A stretch of 64,000 nucleotides of DNA, taken from positions 940,243 to 1,004,242 of the forward strand of contig CP093829.1 of assembly GCA_033063855.1 (NCBI GenBank), given 5' to 3'. Of this stretch, positions 45,004-55,906 are shown in pieces. Made by a program: the position numbers and the translations under genes. Below the pieces are notes generated by a model. It ran no database searches, was not told the DNA's origin, and saw only the letters and a program-made list of their open reading frames with translations. Each line of letters opens with the position of its first letter. Positions within the stretch are counted from its first letter, which is position 1. The DNA is from Smittia aterrima. Lineage: Eukaryota; Arthropoda; Insecta; Diptera; Chironomidae.

Positions 45004-45413
45004 TAATCTTATTGAACGGATTTGTATTATCTACAAATCTTGAACTCAGAATTTAGTAAAATTCTGCATTAACTAGGATTCCTTAACAACATAATATGAA
45101 TTGAAGAACTCTTAGTCGAAGTCTTTCTAGCTTTAGAACTTTCCAAATTCTTTAAAACTTTCCTTAATGCATTAAGACAATCAATTTGAAAAGATTTATC
45201 ATTTTCTGAAAGAAACAATGAAACCACAAGCACATGATATTACTGAATAACTTAGATCGAAAAAATATTATCTACATTCAAACTTGCTCTTAATATCGGA
45301 ATATTTGAACAGCAGTTTGCTATTTTCGATGAAACGTAGACAAAGGCAAAATTCCATTTGAGATTAAAATTTTAATCTGCTGGAAAGTTCTTTATTTTGC
45401 AAAATTGTAACAA

Positions 45414-46449
45414 TTATGTGCAAAGTTTAGTCAATTCATAGACTTTGGAGTAAGTGTCCTGATTGTAGTAACCGTAGATATCGTAAACTGCATTTTCGCC
45501 ATAGAACAAATTTTGCACAAACATGGAGTATTGTGATTGAATCATGCTGATAGTATTGAATACTTGGTTCTGTGCGAAATTGTTATTGGATGTGTAATAA
45601 ATTTCCTAATAAATGAAAAGCTTATAAAAAAAATATTCAGGCATCCGCAAAATGATTTTCTTACCATGTTGGTAGCGCAAGTGTTTTTCTCATCAATTTT
45701 TTGGATCTGGTTGCAAAATTGCATTTTTTTTGTCACCGCTTCTACTTCAAGTTTAGCATCATTTACTAAAGAAACGAGGTATGCGCGAAGATCAGGGATG
45801 AGTGCAATCATGTTGGTTCCATTTGTAACGAGACCAGTCGCAATAGGCTCGATGAGATTACGCAGCTCTTGGAATAATTGGGTCGTACAAGCATCGCTTA
45901 CAAATTCCTGTATTCCTGGTGCAGTTGGAGGAAGAGGCATTGAGACGTATGGCAATATTTGGTTCAAACCATTTTCAATAGTTTGTCGAAGTTGGCGTGC
46001 TGGATGTGAAAGTTCACCAGCCATTCCCCCCATGAAATATTGCATTCCATAATAATAAGTATAAACAGTGTACATATCGAGAGAACTGTTCAAACTCAAA
46101 ACAAAATTTTGAAGACCAGCTGGCACATAGCCACCTAATGAACAGTTCAAGTTTTCGTATTGGTTCATCAAATCGTTTTGAATTGTGAAAAACGGTTTTA
46201 AGGCCTGGGTGTTTATTGCTTGAAATGCGTTGTAAATTTTGTAGTAGTTTTTGTCGACATTCAAATACCAAGTTTTATAAAGTGGCATTGCAGCTGTCCT
46301 TTCTTTGACCGCTTTCGGAGACAAAGGATGTTGACACGAAACGATCTGCGAAAAAACATTTTTTTTCCTTAGAAAAATAATTATTGAACACTCTTTTTAT
46401 TTTTTACCGAAATTAAAGCCAAACACAATCCAACTGAGAGTACTTTCAT
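45414..46449 (-). CDS. Array gene D: secreted protein of unknown family
   Basis: Exons 46449-46408, 46345-45665 and 45605-45414 join to 304 residues. The signal peptide is the exon 1 peptide MKVLSVGLCLALIS plus IVS, then CQHPLSPKAVKERTAAMP. All six family cysteines and the NCS, NSS and NGT sequons are present. The middle segment DMYTVYTYYYGMQYFMGGMA is aromatic-rich and is the part that varies most in length and sequence between paralogs. With E and F it forms a subgroup that has two TGACGTCA sites upstream. Confidence 0.87.
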
Positions 46450-46471
46450 CTTGATAACAGAGTTAAAGACA

Positions 46472-46550
46472 AACTGATCCGAATTATGAAATGTTTAAAT
46501 TTTTATACAAAACCTGACGTCAAGTTGTCGACATTTCAAATTGACGTCAT
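46472..46550 (-). promoter_or_regulatory. Promoter of array gene D, two TGACGTCA sites
   Basis: Minus strand: TCAGT at 46473-46477, TATAAAA at 46501-46507, TGACGTCA at 46515-46522 and again at 46542-46549, 27 bp apart. Confidence 0.8.
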
Positions 46551-46853
46551 AGTAATTTGTTGTCGTTAGCAAACAATGACAGTTGGCATCTTTTTAATTT
46601 AGATTAGTTTATTTTTGAATTTGGAAATCTTGGACCAAATAAATCTTCAATTCAATTTTGATTACGTAATCAAATTTCCTAGAATTTCTTTTCAATTTAG
46701 AACTTGTTTACGTGAGCGATCCAAATGTAGCCTTAGAAACAAATTTCATATAAACTTTTTGTTCGATCACTCGTGTTTCTCAGAATTTTCTGAAAGTCTG
46801 TCTCAAATATCCCAACTTTCCACTATTCTTAACTCGAATATCCCAACTTTACA

Positions 46854-46960
46854 AACTGATCCGAATTTTGAAATTTTGTCACATTTATACAGAAGCTGAC
46901 GTAAAGTTGTCGACACATCACATTGGTGTCAGAAATTCTAACTCAGGGTATCATATTTTT
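46854..46960 (-). pseudogene. Orphan array promoter with no gene behind it
   Basis: It has the array initiator (TCAGT, 46855-46859), TATAAA (46884-46889) and a degenerate TGACGTAA site (46898-46905) with array spacing. Downstream on the minus strand (below 46855) there is no exon 1: the MKVL start is absent and the DNA runs into the upstream region of gene D. It is probably the remnant of a lost array member. Confidence 0.75.
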
Positions 46961-47391
46961 ATAAGACTGAAAAGTTTAAAATACTTTTGAACGGATTTGA
47001 TTAAAAATATTTTATTATAATAATGATCTTGTTACGACTCGAATAGAATTCTACTAAAATTCTATTAAAATTTTAACAACATAATAGAATTAAGTTTAGT
47101 CGAATGAATTTTAATACAGAACTTTCCAAACTCTTTAAAACTTTCCTTAATGCATTCGCAGACAATTTGAAAAGATTATCAATTTTCTGAAAGAAACAAT
47201 TCGGAAACCACAAGCACAGATAAAAATCTTTTGATTAGCGCTTACTCTATCCACATTCAAACTTGCTCTTAATATCGGAATATTTGAACAGCAGTTTGCT
47301 ATTTTTGATGAAACATAGACAAAAGCAAAATTTCATTTGAGATTAAAATTTTAATCTGCTGGAAAGTTCTTTATTTTGCAAATTGTAACAA

Positions 47392-48428
47392 TTATGTGCA
47401 AAGTTTTTTCAATTCCATGACCTTGGTGTAAAAGTCCTGATTGTAGTAGAAACCATAGATATCGTAAACTGCATTTTCGCCATAGAACAAATTTTGCACA
47501 TGCATATGGAATTGTGATTGAATCGTGTTGATAGTATTGAAAACTCTGTTTTGTGCTCGATTGTTATCGGATGTGTAATACATTTCCTAATAAATGAAAA
47601 CATTATAAAAAAATATTCAGGCGTATCCGTAAAACGATTTTCTTACCATGTTGGTAGCGCAAGTATTTTTCTCATCAATTTTTTGGATCTGGTTGCAAAA
47701 TTGCATTTTTTTTGTCACCGCTTCTACTTCAAGTTTAGCATCATTTACTAAAGAAACGAGGTATGCGCGAAGATCAGGGACGAGTCCAATCAATTTGGTT
47801 CCATTTGTAACGAGACCAGTCGCAACGGGCTCGAAGAGATTACGCAGCTCTTGGAATAATTGGGTCGTACAAGCATCGCTTACAAATTCCTGTGTATAGC
47901 TCGGTGCAGTTGGAGGAAGAGGCATTGAGACGTAATCCAATATTTGGTACAAACTATTTTCAAAAGTCGTACGAAGTTGGCGTGCAGGCATTGAAAGTTC
48001 ACCACCCATTGACGACGAGAAATATTGCATTCCATGATAAGTATAAACAGTGAACATATCGAGAGTGCTGTTCAAACTCAAAACAAAATTTTGAAGACCA
48101 GATGGCACAACGCCACCCAATGAACAATTCAAGTTTTCGTACTGGTTCATCAAATCGTTTTGAAGCGGGAAAAACGGTGCGTAGGCCTGGACGTCTAATG
48201 CATGAAATGCGTTGTAAATTTTGTAGTAGTTTTTGTCTACATTCAAATACCAATTTTTATAAAGTGGCATTGCAGCTGTCCTTTCTTTGACCGCTTTCGG
48301 AGACAAAGGATGTTGACACGAAACGATCTGCGAAAAAACATTTTTTTTTGGAAAAATAATTTTTGAACACTTTTTTTATTTTCTACCGAAATTAAAGCCA
48401 AACACAATCCAATTGATAACACTTTCAT
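47392..48428 (-). CDS. Array gene E: secreted protein of unknown family
   Basis: Exons 48428-48387, 48327-47647 and 47586-47392 join to 305 residues. The signal peptide is MKVLSIGLCLALIS plus IVS, then CQHPLSPKAVKERTAAMP. Six family cysteines are kept. Exon 3 starts EMYYTSDNNRAQNRVFNTIN and ends LKKLCT. Intron lengths are 59 and 60 bp. The 5' flank is nearly identical to that of gene F, so E and F are the youngest or most recently homogenised pair. Function unknown. Confidence 0.87.
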
Positions 48429-48450
48429 CTTGATAACAGAGTTAAAGACA

Positions 48451-48530
48451 AACTGATCCGAATTATGAAATATTGCTACTTTTATACAAAACCTGACGTC
48501 AAGTTGTCGACATTTCAAATTGACGTCAGA
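48451..48530 (-). promoter_or_regulatory. Promoter of array gene E, two TGACGTCA sites
   Basis: Minus strand: TCAGT at 48452-48456, TATAAA at 48481-48486, TGACGTCA at 48494-48501 and 48521-48528. Confidence 0.8.
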
Positions 48531-48589
48531 GTAATTTGTTGTCGTTAGCAAACAATGACAGTTGGCATCTTTGTATTACAATAATTTAT

Positions 48590-49035
48590 TTTTGAATTTG
48601 GAAATCTTGGACCAAATAAATCTTCAATTCAATTTTGATTACGTAATCAAATTTCCTAGAATTTCTTTTCAATTTAGAACTTGTTTACGTGAACGATCCA
48701 AATGTAGCCTTAGAAACAAATTTCTTATAAACGTTTTGTTCGATCACTCGTGTTTCTCAGAATTTTCTAAAAGTCTGTATCGTTTAAAAAATAACATTTC
48801 GAACAATTTCTCAAGAAAAATTTCAATTTGCTTAGCTGAAAACTTAATATAGCTTTAGCTCTACTACCACAAGTAGTTGACAAGTGTTTTAAAATTTATT
48901 CTTTTTCCATGAAAAGTTTTTGCTAATCGTCGACCATATTGTCTTAGACAAATAAGTGAAGACTCAATTGAACACTATTAAGATAAATTTATTTGAAGGT
49001 CTAGCATATTTTCAAAAGTAATTTCAATCATGAAA
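48590..49035. repeat. Direct repeat upstream of gene E (partner at 50409-50855)
   Basis: About 446 bp nearly identical to 50409-50855 in the same orientation. It ends with ATTTCAATCATGAAA, after which this copy runs into the 3' flank of gene F. It marks the edge of a roughly 1.8-kb duplicated unit. Confidence 0.85.
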
Positions 49036-49198
49036 ACTATGATCAAGAAAGTATTATCCACAATCAAACTTGCTCTCAATATCGGAATATTTGCACAGCA
49101 GTTTGCTATTTTTGATGAAACATAGACAAAGGCAAAATTTCATTTGAGATTAAAATTTTAATCTGCTGGAAAGTTCTTTATTTTGCAAATTGTAACAA

Positions 49199-50244
49199 TT
49201 ATGTGCAAAGATTTTTCAAGTTCTGGGTCTTGGTGTAAATGTCCTGACCGTAAGTGATACCATAGATATCGTAAACTGCATTTTCGCCATAGAACAAAGT
49301 TTGCACAAGCATGCCGAATTGTGATTGAATCGAGTTGAGAGTATTGACAACTAAGTTTTGAGCGAAATTGTTATTGGATGTGTAATAAATTTCCTAATAA
49401 ATGAAAAGATTATAAAAAAAATATTCAGGCATCCGCAAAATGATTTTCTTACCATGTTGGTAGCGCAAGTGTTTCTTTCATCAATTTTTTGGATCTGGTT
49501 GCAAAAAATCATTTTTTTTGTCACCGCTTCTACCTCAAGTTTAGCATCATTTACTAAAGAAACGAGGTATGCGCGAAGATCAGGGATGAGTGCAATCAAG
49601 TTTGTTCCATTTGTAACGAGACCAGTCGCAATGGGCTCGAAGATATTACGCATCTCTTGGAATAATTGGGTCGTACAAGCATCGCTTACCCTTCCCTGTA
49701 CATAGCTCGGTGGAGTTGGAGGAAGAGGCATTGAGACGTACTGCAATACTTCGTACAAACCATTTTCAATAGTATAACGAAGTTGGCGTGCAGGCATTGA
49801 AAGTTCACCACCCAATGAATTCCCCGAGAAATATTGCATTCCATAATAATGAGTATAAACAGTGTACATATCGAGAGAACTGTTTAAACTCATAACAAAA
49901 TTTTGAAGACCAGTTGGCACATAGCCACCCAATGAACAGTTCAAGTTTTCGTACTGGTTCATCAAATCGTTTTGAATTGCGAAAAACGGTTCGAAGGCCT
50001 TGACGTTTGCTGCACGAAATGCGTTGTAAATTTTGTAGTAGTTTTTGTCGACATTCAAATACCAAGTTTTATAAAGTGGCATTGCAGCTTTCCTTTCTTT
50101 GACCGCTTGTGGAGACAAAGGCATTTGACACGAAACGATCTGCGAAATAACATTTTTTTTCCTTAGAAAAATAATTATTCAACACTTTTTATTTTTTTTT
50201 ACCGAAATTAAAACCAAACACAATCCAACTGAGAGTAATTTCAT
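49199..50244 (-). CDS. Array gene F: secreted protein of unknown family
   Basis: Exons 50244-50203, 50139-49453 and 49393-49199 join to 307 residues, the longest member. The signal peptide is MKLLSVGLCLVLIS plus IVS, then CQMPLSPQAVKERKAAMP. Six family cysteines are kept; the segment before the third is SYVQGRVSDACTTQ rather than GTQEFVSDACTTQ. The variable middle reads HYYGMQYFSGNSLGGE. It is the first gene of the array in the direction of transcription; the repeat structure ends at about 50855. Function unknown. Confidence 0.87.
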
Positions 50245-50266
50245 CTTGATAACAGAGTTAAAGACA

Positions 50267-50345
50267 AACTGATCAGAATTATGAAATATTGCTACTTTTA
50301 TACAAAACCTGACGTTAAGTTGTCGACATTTCAAATTGACGTCAC
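50267..50345 (-). promoter_or_regulatory. Promoter of array gene F, one intact and one degenerate TGACGTCA site
   Basis: Minus strand: TCAGT at 50268-50272 (here followed upstream by a one-base change in the flank), TATAAA at 50297-50302, degenerate TGACGTTA at 50310-50317, intact TGACGTCA at 50337-50344. Confidence 0.78.
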
Positions 50346-50408
50346 AGTAGGTAATTTGTTGTAGTTAGCAAACAGTGACAGTTGGCATCTTTATAATTTA
50401 CAATAGTT

Positions 50409-50855
50409 TATTTTTGAATTTGGAAATCTTGGACCAAATAAATCTTCAAATCTATTTTGATCACGTAATCAAATGTCCTTGAATTTCTTTTCAATTTAGA
50501 AGCTGTTTACGTGAACGATCAAAATGTAGCCTTAGAAACAAATTTCTTATAAACATTTTGTTCGATCACTCGTTTCTCAGAATTTTCTAAAAGTCTGTAT
50601 CGTTTAAAAAATAACATTTCGAACAATTTCTCAAGAAAAATTTCAATTTGCTTAGCTGAAAACTTAATATAGCTTTAGCTCTACTACCACAAGTAGTTGA
50701 CAAGTATTTTAAAATTTATTCTTTTTCCATGAAAAGTTTCCGCTAATCGTCGACCATATTGTCTTAGACAAATAAGTGAAGACTCAATTGAACAGTATTA
50801 AGATAAATTTATTTGAAGGTTCAGCATATTTTGAAAAGTAATTTCAATCATGAAA
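50409..50855. repeat. Direct repeat upstream of gene F (partner at 48590-49035)
   Basis: Second copy of the 446-bp block. Beyond 50855 the sequence is unique, so this is the right-hand boundary of the array. Confidence 0.85.
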
Positions 50856-53800
50856 TGCTTTTGCAGTTGTTTAATCCATTGCAAAAAGGAAAAAGAATGG
50901 AAGAAAGACTGGAGAATGCTCGAGTGTGTAAGAGAAGCGGAAAAACAATTTGCTGAACAGTCTGGTACGTGATTTTCCGGCTGTTGTTTCTCAAGGAAAA
51001 CTTCTTTCTATTGATTGGAATTCTTTCTTTCCTTTTTCGCCTAAGACGTGAGACTTGTCAAACTATTTCTCGAGTGGAACGAGAAGAGTTGCAAATATTT
51101 TCGAATGAAATTGCCTGAGATCGTTTCCATCCAGCATCGCTCTTCTATGATGAGTGTATTCATGTATATCAAATGAGCTCTAATTTAACCTCATTGAGCG
51201 TCATTGACTAGCAAACAAACCCCAATTATGCGGGGTTTAGAGACATCAATAAAAAACCATTGGCCACAGTCCATAATTCATTCAAACGAAACATCCTTTC
51301 AGCGAGCGACGACAAAGAATGCAAAGAGAAACTGACGGAAAATTGAACACACACCCCCGACTTCCGACATCGGCCTGAAAGACGAGAAAGAAAAACTGCT
51401 CCCGTTTGCTTTATTCTTCCACAAAATGTGTACACGACAATATACAAGCAGCAGCAGTAGCAGCAGTGAAAAAAATTGGATGAAAAAAGTTTTTCATGTG
51501 ATTTGAATACGAAATTTTCTTTTGTGCGGCAAAAAGATGAATGAAGGCAAGGCAAGAAGCAAGTGACGAAGAATATTAAGAAGCGAAAGCAGCGCATGAA
51601 TTATTTAGAGAGCTTTGAGTATTTGTTTAAAAAAAATCAAAAAATTTAATTCTGACAACTCTGACAAAATAAAATATTTTCTTCTTCAACGTAAACTTCT
51701 CTCCAAGTCTCCTTAGGATGAACAACAAGAGAATAGAAAAATGTGTTTGCCATTTATCATGTCTACAGTTGAAATTGTATTATAGCTAGAACTCGGGCCT
51801 AACATTAGCTTTTCGTACACGTGTTTTCAACATTTCTCTCGCTTTTGGAGTGTGTCGTGAAGTGAAGTTTTATTTTCTCGAGATACTCAAAATCGCGAAG
51901 AGCTTCTGCATGCCTTCACTTGCCTCTCCGCGTTTCATATAAAAATGTGTTATCATAATTTCATGGGCTGACAGCTCGCAGATCGTTTCACCCCTTATTG
52001 CAGTAACAATTGTGCGGTTTCGCCTCGAAATAGTACGAAAGATGATTCGACGGAAACTTTTTTTTTCTGCCAACTTTCACTTTTCCCTTCGGAAAATTTA
52101 TTTATGTTTGGTTGTCAGAGAAAGTTCTCTGCACGCAAAACGAGAATTTTTCAAACAAACACTCGTTTCTCGACTTTGGTCGTTCGTGGTTGGAATTTTA
52201 ATTCGGATCGCAACATCATCTGCTCGCTATACACGGCGCATAGCTTATTAGGAAACTTCCAGCTTCGTATCCACCTCGACAGGAAAATGTTTGCACAAAC
52301 AAAAAGTGAACGTTTCGCAATCAATAAAACTTCTTCTTCGCATTGTCTGCGGCTGTCGCTATTGATTTTTCCCTGCCTTCGAAACGGTATTGTCGCCGAG
52401 ACGAGAAGAAATGTGACAGAGCGAGCAGCAACGGAGTGAAAACTGGGTCAGAAAACATCGACACTGAAGGGACATTTAGGAGTCGACATCGAGCTAACTT
52501 CATCATCACACCGCCTCACATTAAAATGCTTCTCACATCCTCGCCTTCCTCTTCCTTATGATCCATGTCAAACATGAGTTCGTGAAATTTACGACACACA
52601 AAAAGTCGTTTCATGAGTTGAAGCTTTTCATCAAGTTTTTCTGCTTTGTTTTGTTGCTTTCGCAAGCAAGCGAGCTGGAGTTTTCTCATGTGAAAGAGCG
52701 ACAATGAGTGATTTCCGTTTGTTGTTTCCGTCAACACGACTCGCAAGCTTTTATCTCATGAATTAGAACAATGCACGAACATGACGAAGACAAAAGAAGC
52801 TGTTGCGGGGAAAGTGCGGCGAGATGAACACTTAATGATGAGTGGCTCAATTAAAAATAATCCTGCTGTTGTTAAAGATGTTGACGAAAGACAATGGAAT
52901 TGTGTCATTGTTTCATTTGCTTCATCAAATTTTGAAAAGAGAAATTCAATCGACGAGAGCAACTTGAAATTGATCTCGAAACCCTTTTCTATTCGCCACG
53001 TGATTTTCATCTCAGCAATTTTCTCAATCATCGCAGGTTTTCCAGCGGAAAATCCTCAAATGATTTCCAACAACGATTACCTTCAACAATGGAAGACTCG
53101 AAGGTGAAGAAGTCTGAGTCATCACCTCATTCGAGTTGAGATGCTTCATTGATCCGTGAGCTGAAAGAATCTCGCAAGTTTTATCTCAAACCATTAACGG
53201 GGCTTTGCCTTTATTATCGTTACACAACCGAGAGTTAAATTGTGTTATCATGCGAGGGAGAAGAGAAAAGAAAAGAAAATCGTTGAGATTTAAAGCTCGT
53301 TTGTTTGATTGTGTAATCATCGATATCGTTGTTGAAGAACGAGAGTTCGTTTGGGATTTAAACTTTGAGTAAAGAAGATTTTTTTTTTCAAGAACTGAGT
53401 TCACAGTTTTTTAAAGAAACTTTACTTCCGAGTTGAAGAAGTTTTTAAAGATTTGAAAACTTTTTTAACATTGAGATAATGTCTTTAAAAAATGAAATTT
53501 ACTTTCAACTCAAAATTCAAATCTGTAGCAAGTGAATCAAAAAGTTCTGTTAAATTACTATTTCAGATTTGATTCAGTTGTCCCATGTGCATCATAAGGA
53601 ACTTTCAACTCATTTGCCTTTGGTCTGATTCAACATATTAAGGAGAACTCATAAGCACCGAAGGAAGGATCGGCAGACACAAAAACAAAAGCCAAACAGC
53701 ATTCGGAGACTGAACCATGAATGTGTTTTATGTTTTATTAATATTTATGGCTTTTCACTTTTCAGCTCTTTTCATTAAGGGAAACTGGGAAACTAAAACG

Positions 53801-55906
53801 TGGCTGCAAAAACACATTTTATGTTCGTTGTGTAAGTCAACCAACGAACGATTAATTCGCATCCAGTTCGTGAAATTGTCGACTTTACAGGCCATTTGTG
53901 ATGTCTGAGCGAAGCATCAACGTGTAACATGACTGCGTGTGGATTTTTCATAATTAAAATATGCGGCGTTGATCCCCAAAGTAATAATTTCAGACATTTT
54001 ATTACATTCAGTGCTCATCGTTCGTTTGCTGTTTCAATTTATGGTCGTCGTGAAAATCAATATTCAACCTTGTTTTCCTCTGCTTTCCATCACCGATTCC
54101 TGGTTCACTCGGATACACAAAGTGAAGAGAATTTATGCAAAACTCTGGGAAGAGAAGGCAAAAATATTTCCCGAGATGAGATTATGAATGAAAAATTTAA
54201 ATTGAACGGAACACGAAAAACGATTTGTTGAAAATTTTTATGGCTGTTTGAATTGAACGCTCGTTCGTCCCCATCCTGGTTTCGATTCTCGTGAATCTCC
54301 CTCGGAATCGGTTTGAATAACAAGCTTGCGGGAGTATCAATGTCGTAAAATAGGATTAAATTTTCAGCTGATAGATTTTTCCATTTTCCGTTGAGCTTTC
54401 AACGAATCGATGAATTTGTTTTGTTTTTATTGGCTTTACTCTCTCGTCGTTGAGGTTTTTGATGAAAAATCTCTTCTCTGCTTATTTTGACTTTAAAGTT
54501 TTGCGATCAAAGCCTAAAGCAACTCGGGCGATCCAGTCAAAACATCATAAATCATAATCGACACGGCAGCAAAGCCAGTCAGTAATAAATTGGCCAATTT
54601 ATCGTTGAGAGTCGCCGCGCAATAAATTTCATGACAAAAAGCATTTGAGACTTGAAAGGTTCCGCACGGTTTTGACCTCGAGCAGGCTGAAAAGCGTTGA
54701 GGCGACCGATTTATGTTTTATGACAATATTTGACATTTTAATTTGCCGTCGACGAGGGAAAATTATCGAGTTGATTGCGAGAGAGTCCACTGCACGTGAA
54801 TATCTTTTAGTTCAATCGCTTTTCATGAAAATTTAAACTTCGATGAGTCGAAATCGGAAGTTAAAGTCTCTCAGGAGTTTATCTCTGAAGGTAAATTAGC
54901 CTCGAGCACCACAACGTCTCTTTTAGCATCGGAGACAATTATCATGCACGTCTGACGATATCATTTTATGACCGAACCTGACTTTAAAGTCTCCTGACAT
55001 GAAAGGTGTTCAAACAGCAACGACTCTCCTTCCACACAAAAATAACAAAAGGGAATTCCAGGCAAACAACTCGAGGACAAATTTCCTGCTTGCTTTATTT
55101 TTCATTCTCTTATCTGATGACATTTTCCATAAATGATTTGCCTTTGTGCGAAAACTCCTCTCTCGTGATTTATTTGTCGGCGAATCCTCGTGCGATTACT
55201 TTCATAAAATGTCAAACTTGAAGCTTAACTTGCGTAATCCGACAAAGTTGTGAAGTCATCATCTCAAATTAATTTGAAAATTCATTAAATGCGCATCGAG
55301 GAAGTTGAATTTGTGTTTTAGTTGGTTGAGCGACTTTAATCCTTGAATTTGGTGGAAATTCAAATTATTTCGAAGGCTTAGGCGATTTTTCATTTGAACA
55401 AACTTTCGGGAAATAATGAAAATGTTAGAAACTCCTCGAAACAAAAAGTGAGGACAGCAAAGTTCAAATTTCATCGGAAAAATTGGAAAACAAACAACAG
55501 AAGAGGAAAATGATGAATCGTTTGTTAGAAACGTGGAAAAGGGAGAAGCAGATGTAAGGACAGAGAAGAGAAGGAAATGAATTCCAAACAATTCTAGCGA
55601 ACTTCATGTCAGTTTAATGCAAAACAACGATTCGTCTGCTGTTCACTTGAAGTACGAAAGTCAACGAGGGTCATTTGAGCTGCAGGCAGAACGATGGGAA
55701 AAGTGAAAAGAAAGTGAAATGAAAAACTTGTCGGAAAATGAGTGAAATGGAAATGATGCTCATGTGTTTTGGCTCCTAAAGTTGAGAAAGATTTCGAATG
55801 AAAACTTTTCTTTGAACTCATTGAATAGAAATTGGAATTTTTCTTAAAATTAAAAAGTTTTATTTCTGTCAATATCAAATATTTTTCTTATTCTACAATT
55901 TAAAAT
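50856..55906. other. About 5 kb without a recognisable gene
   Basis: Several open frames of 60-125 codons occur on both strands, but none shows a domain, plausible splice partners or a consistent promoter. No transposon or RNA gene is recognised. Confidence 0.5.

Noticed and set aside
51226..51597. 123-codon minus-strand frame with Ser/Cys-rich composition
   Set aside because: No signal peptide with consistent cysteine spacing, no introns to extend it and no promoter; insufficient support.
52781..53107. 108-codon plus-strand frame with a hydrophobic segment
   Set aside because: Isolated in gene-poor DNA without domain or splice partners.
53717..53908. 63-codon frame starting with a signal-like peptide
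   Set aside because: Too short and without further features; could be a chance AT-rich hydrophobic run.
55259..55591. 110-codon minus-strand frame rich in Phe and Ser
   Set aside because: The Phe/Ser bias is that of translated A/G-rich intergenic DNA; no other support.
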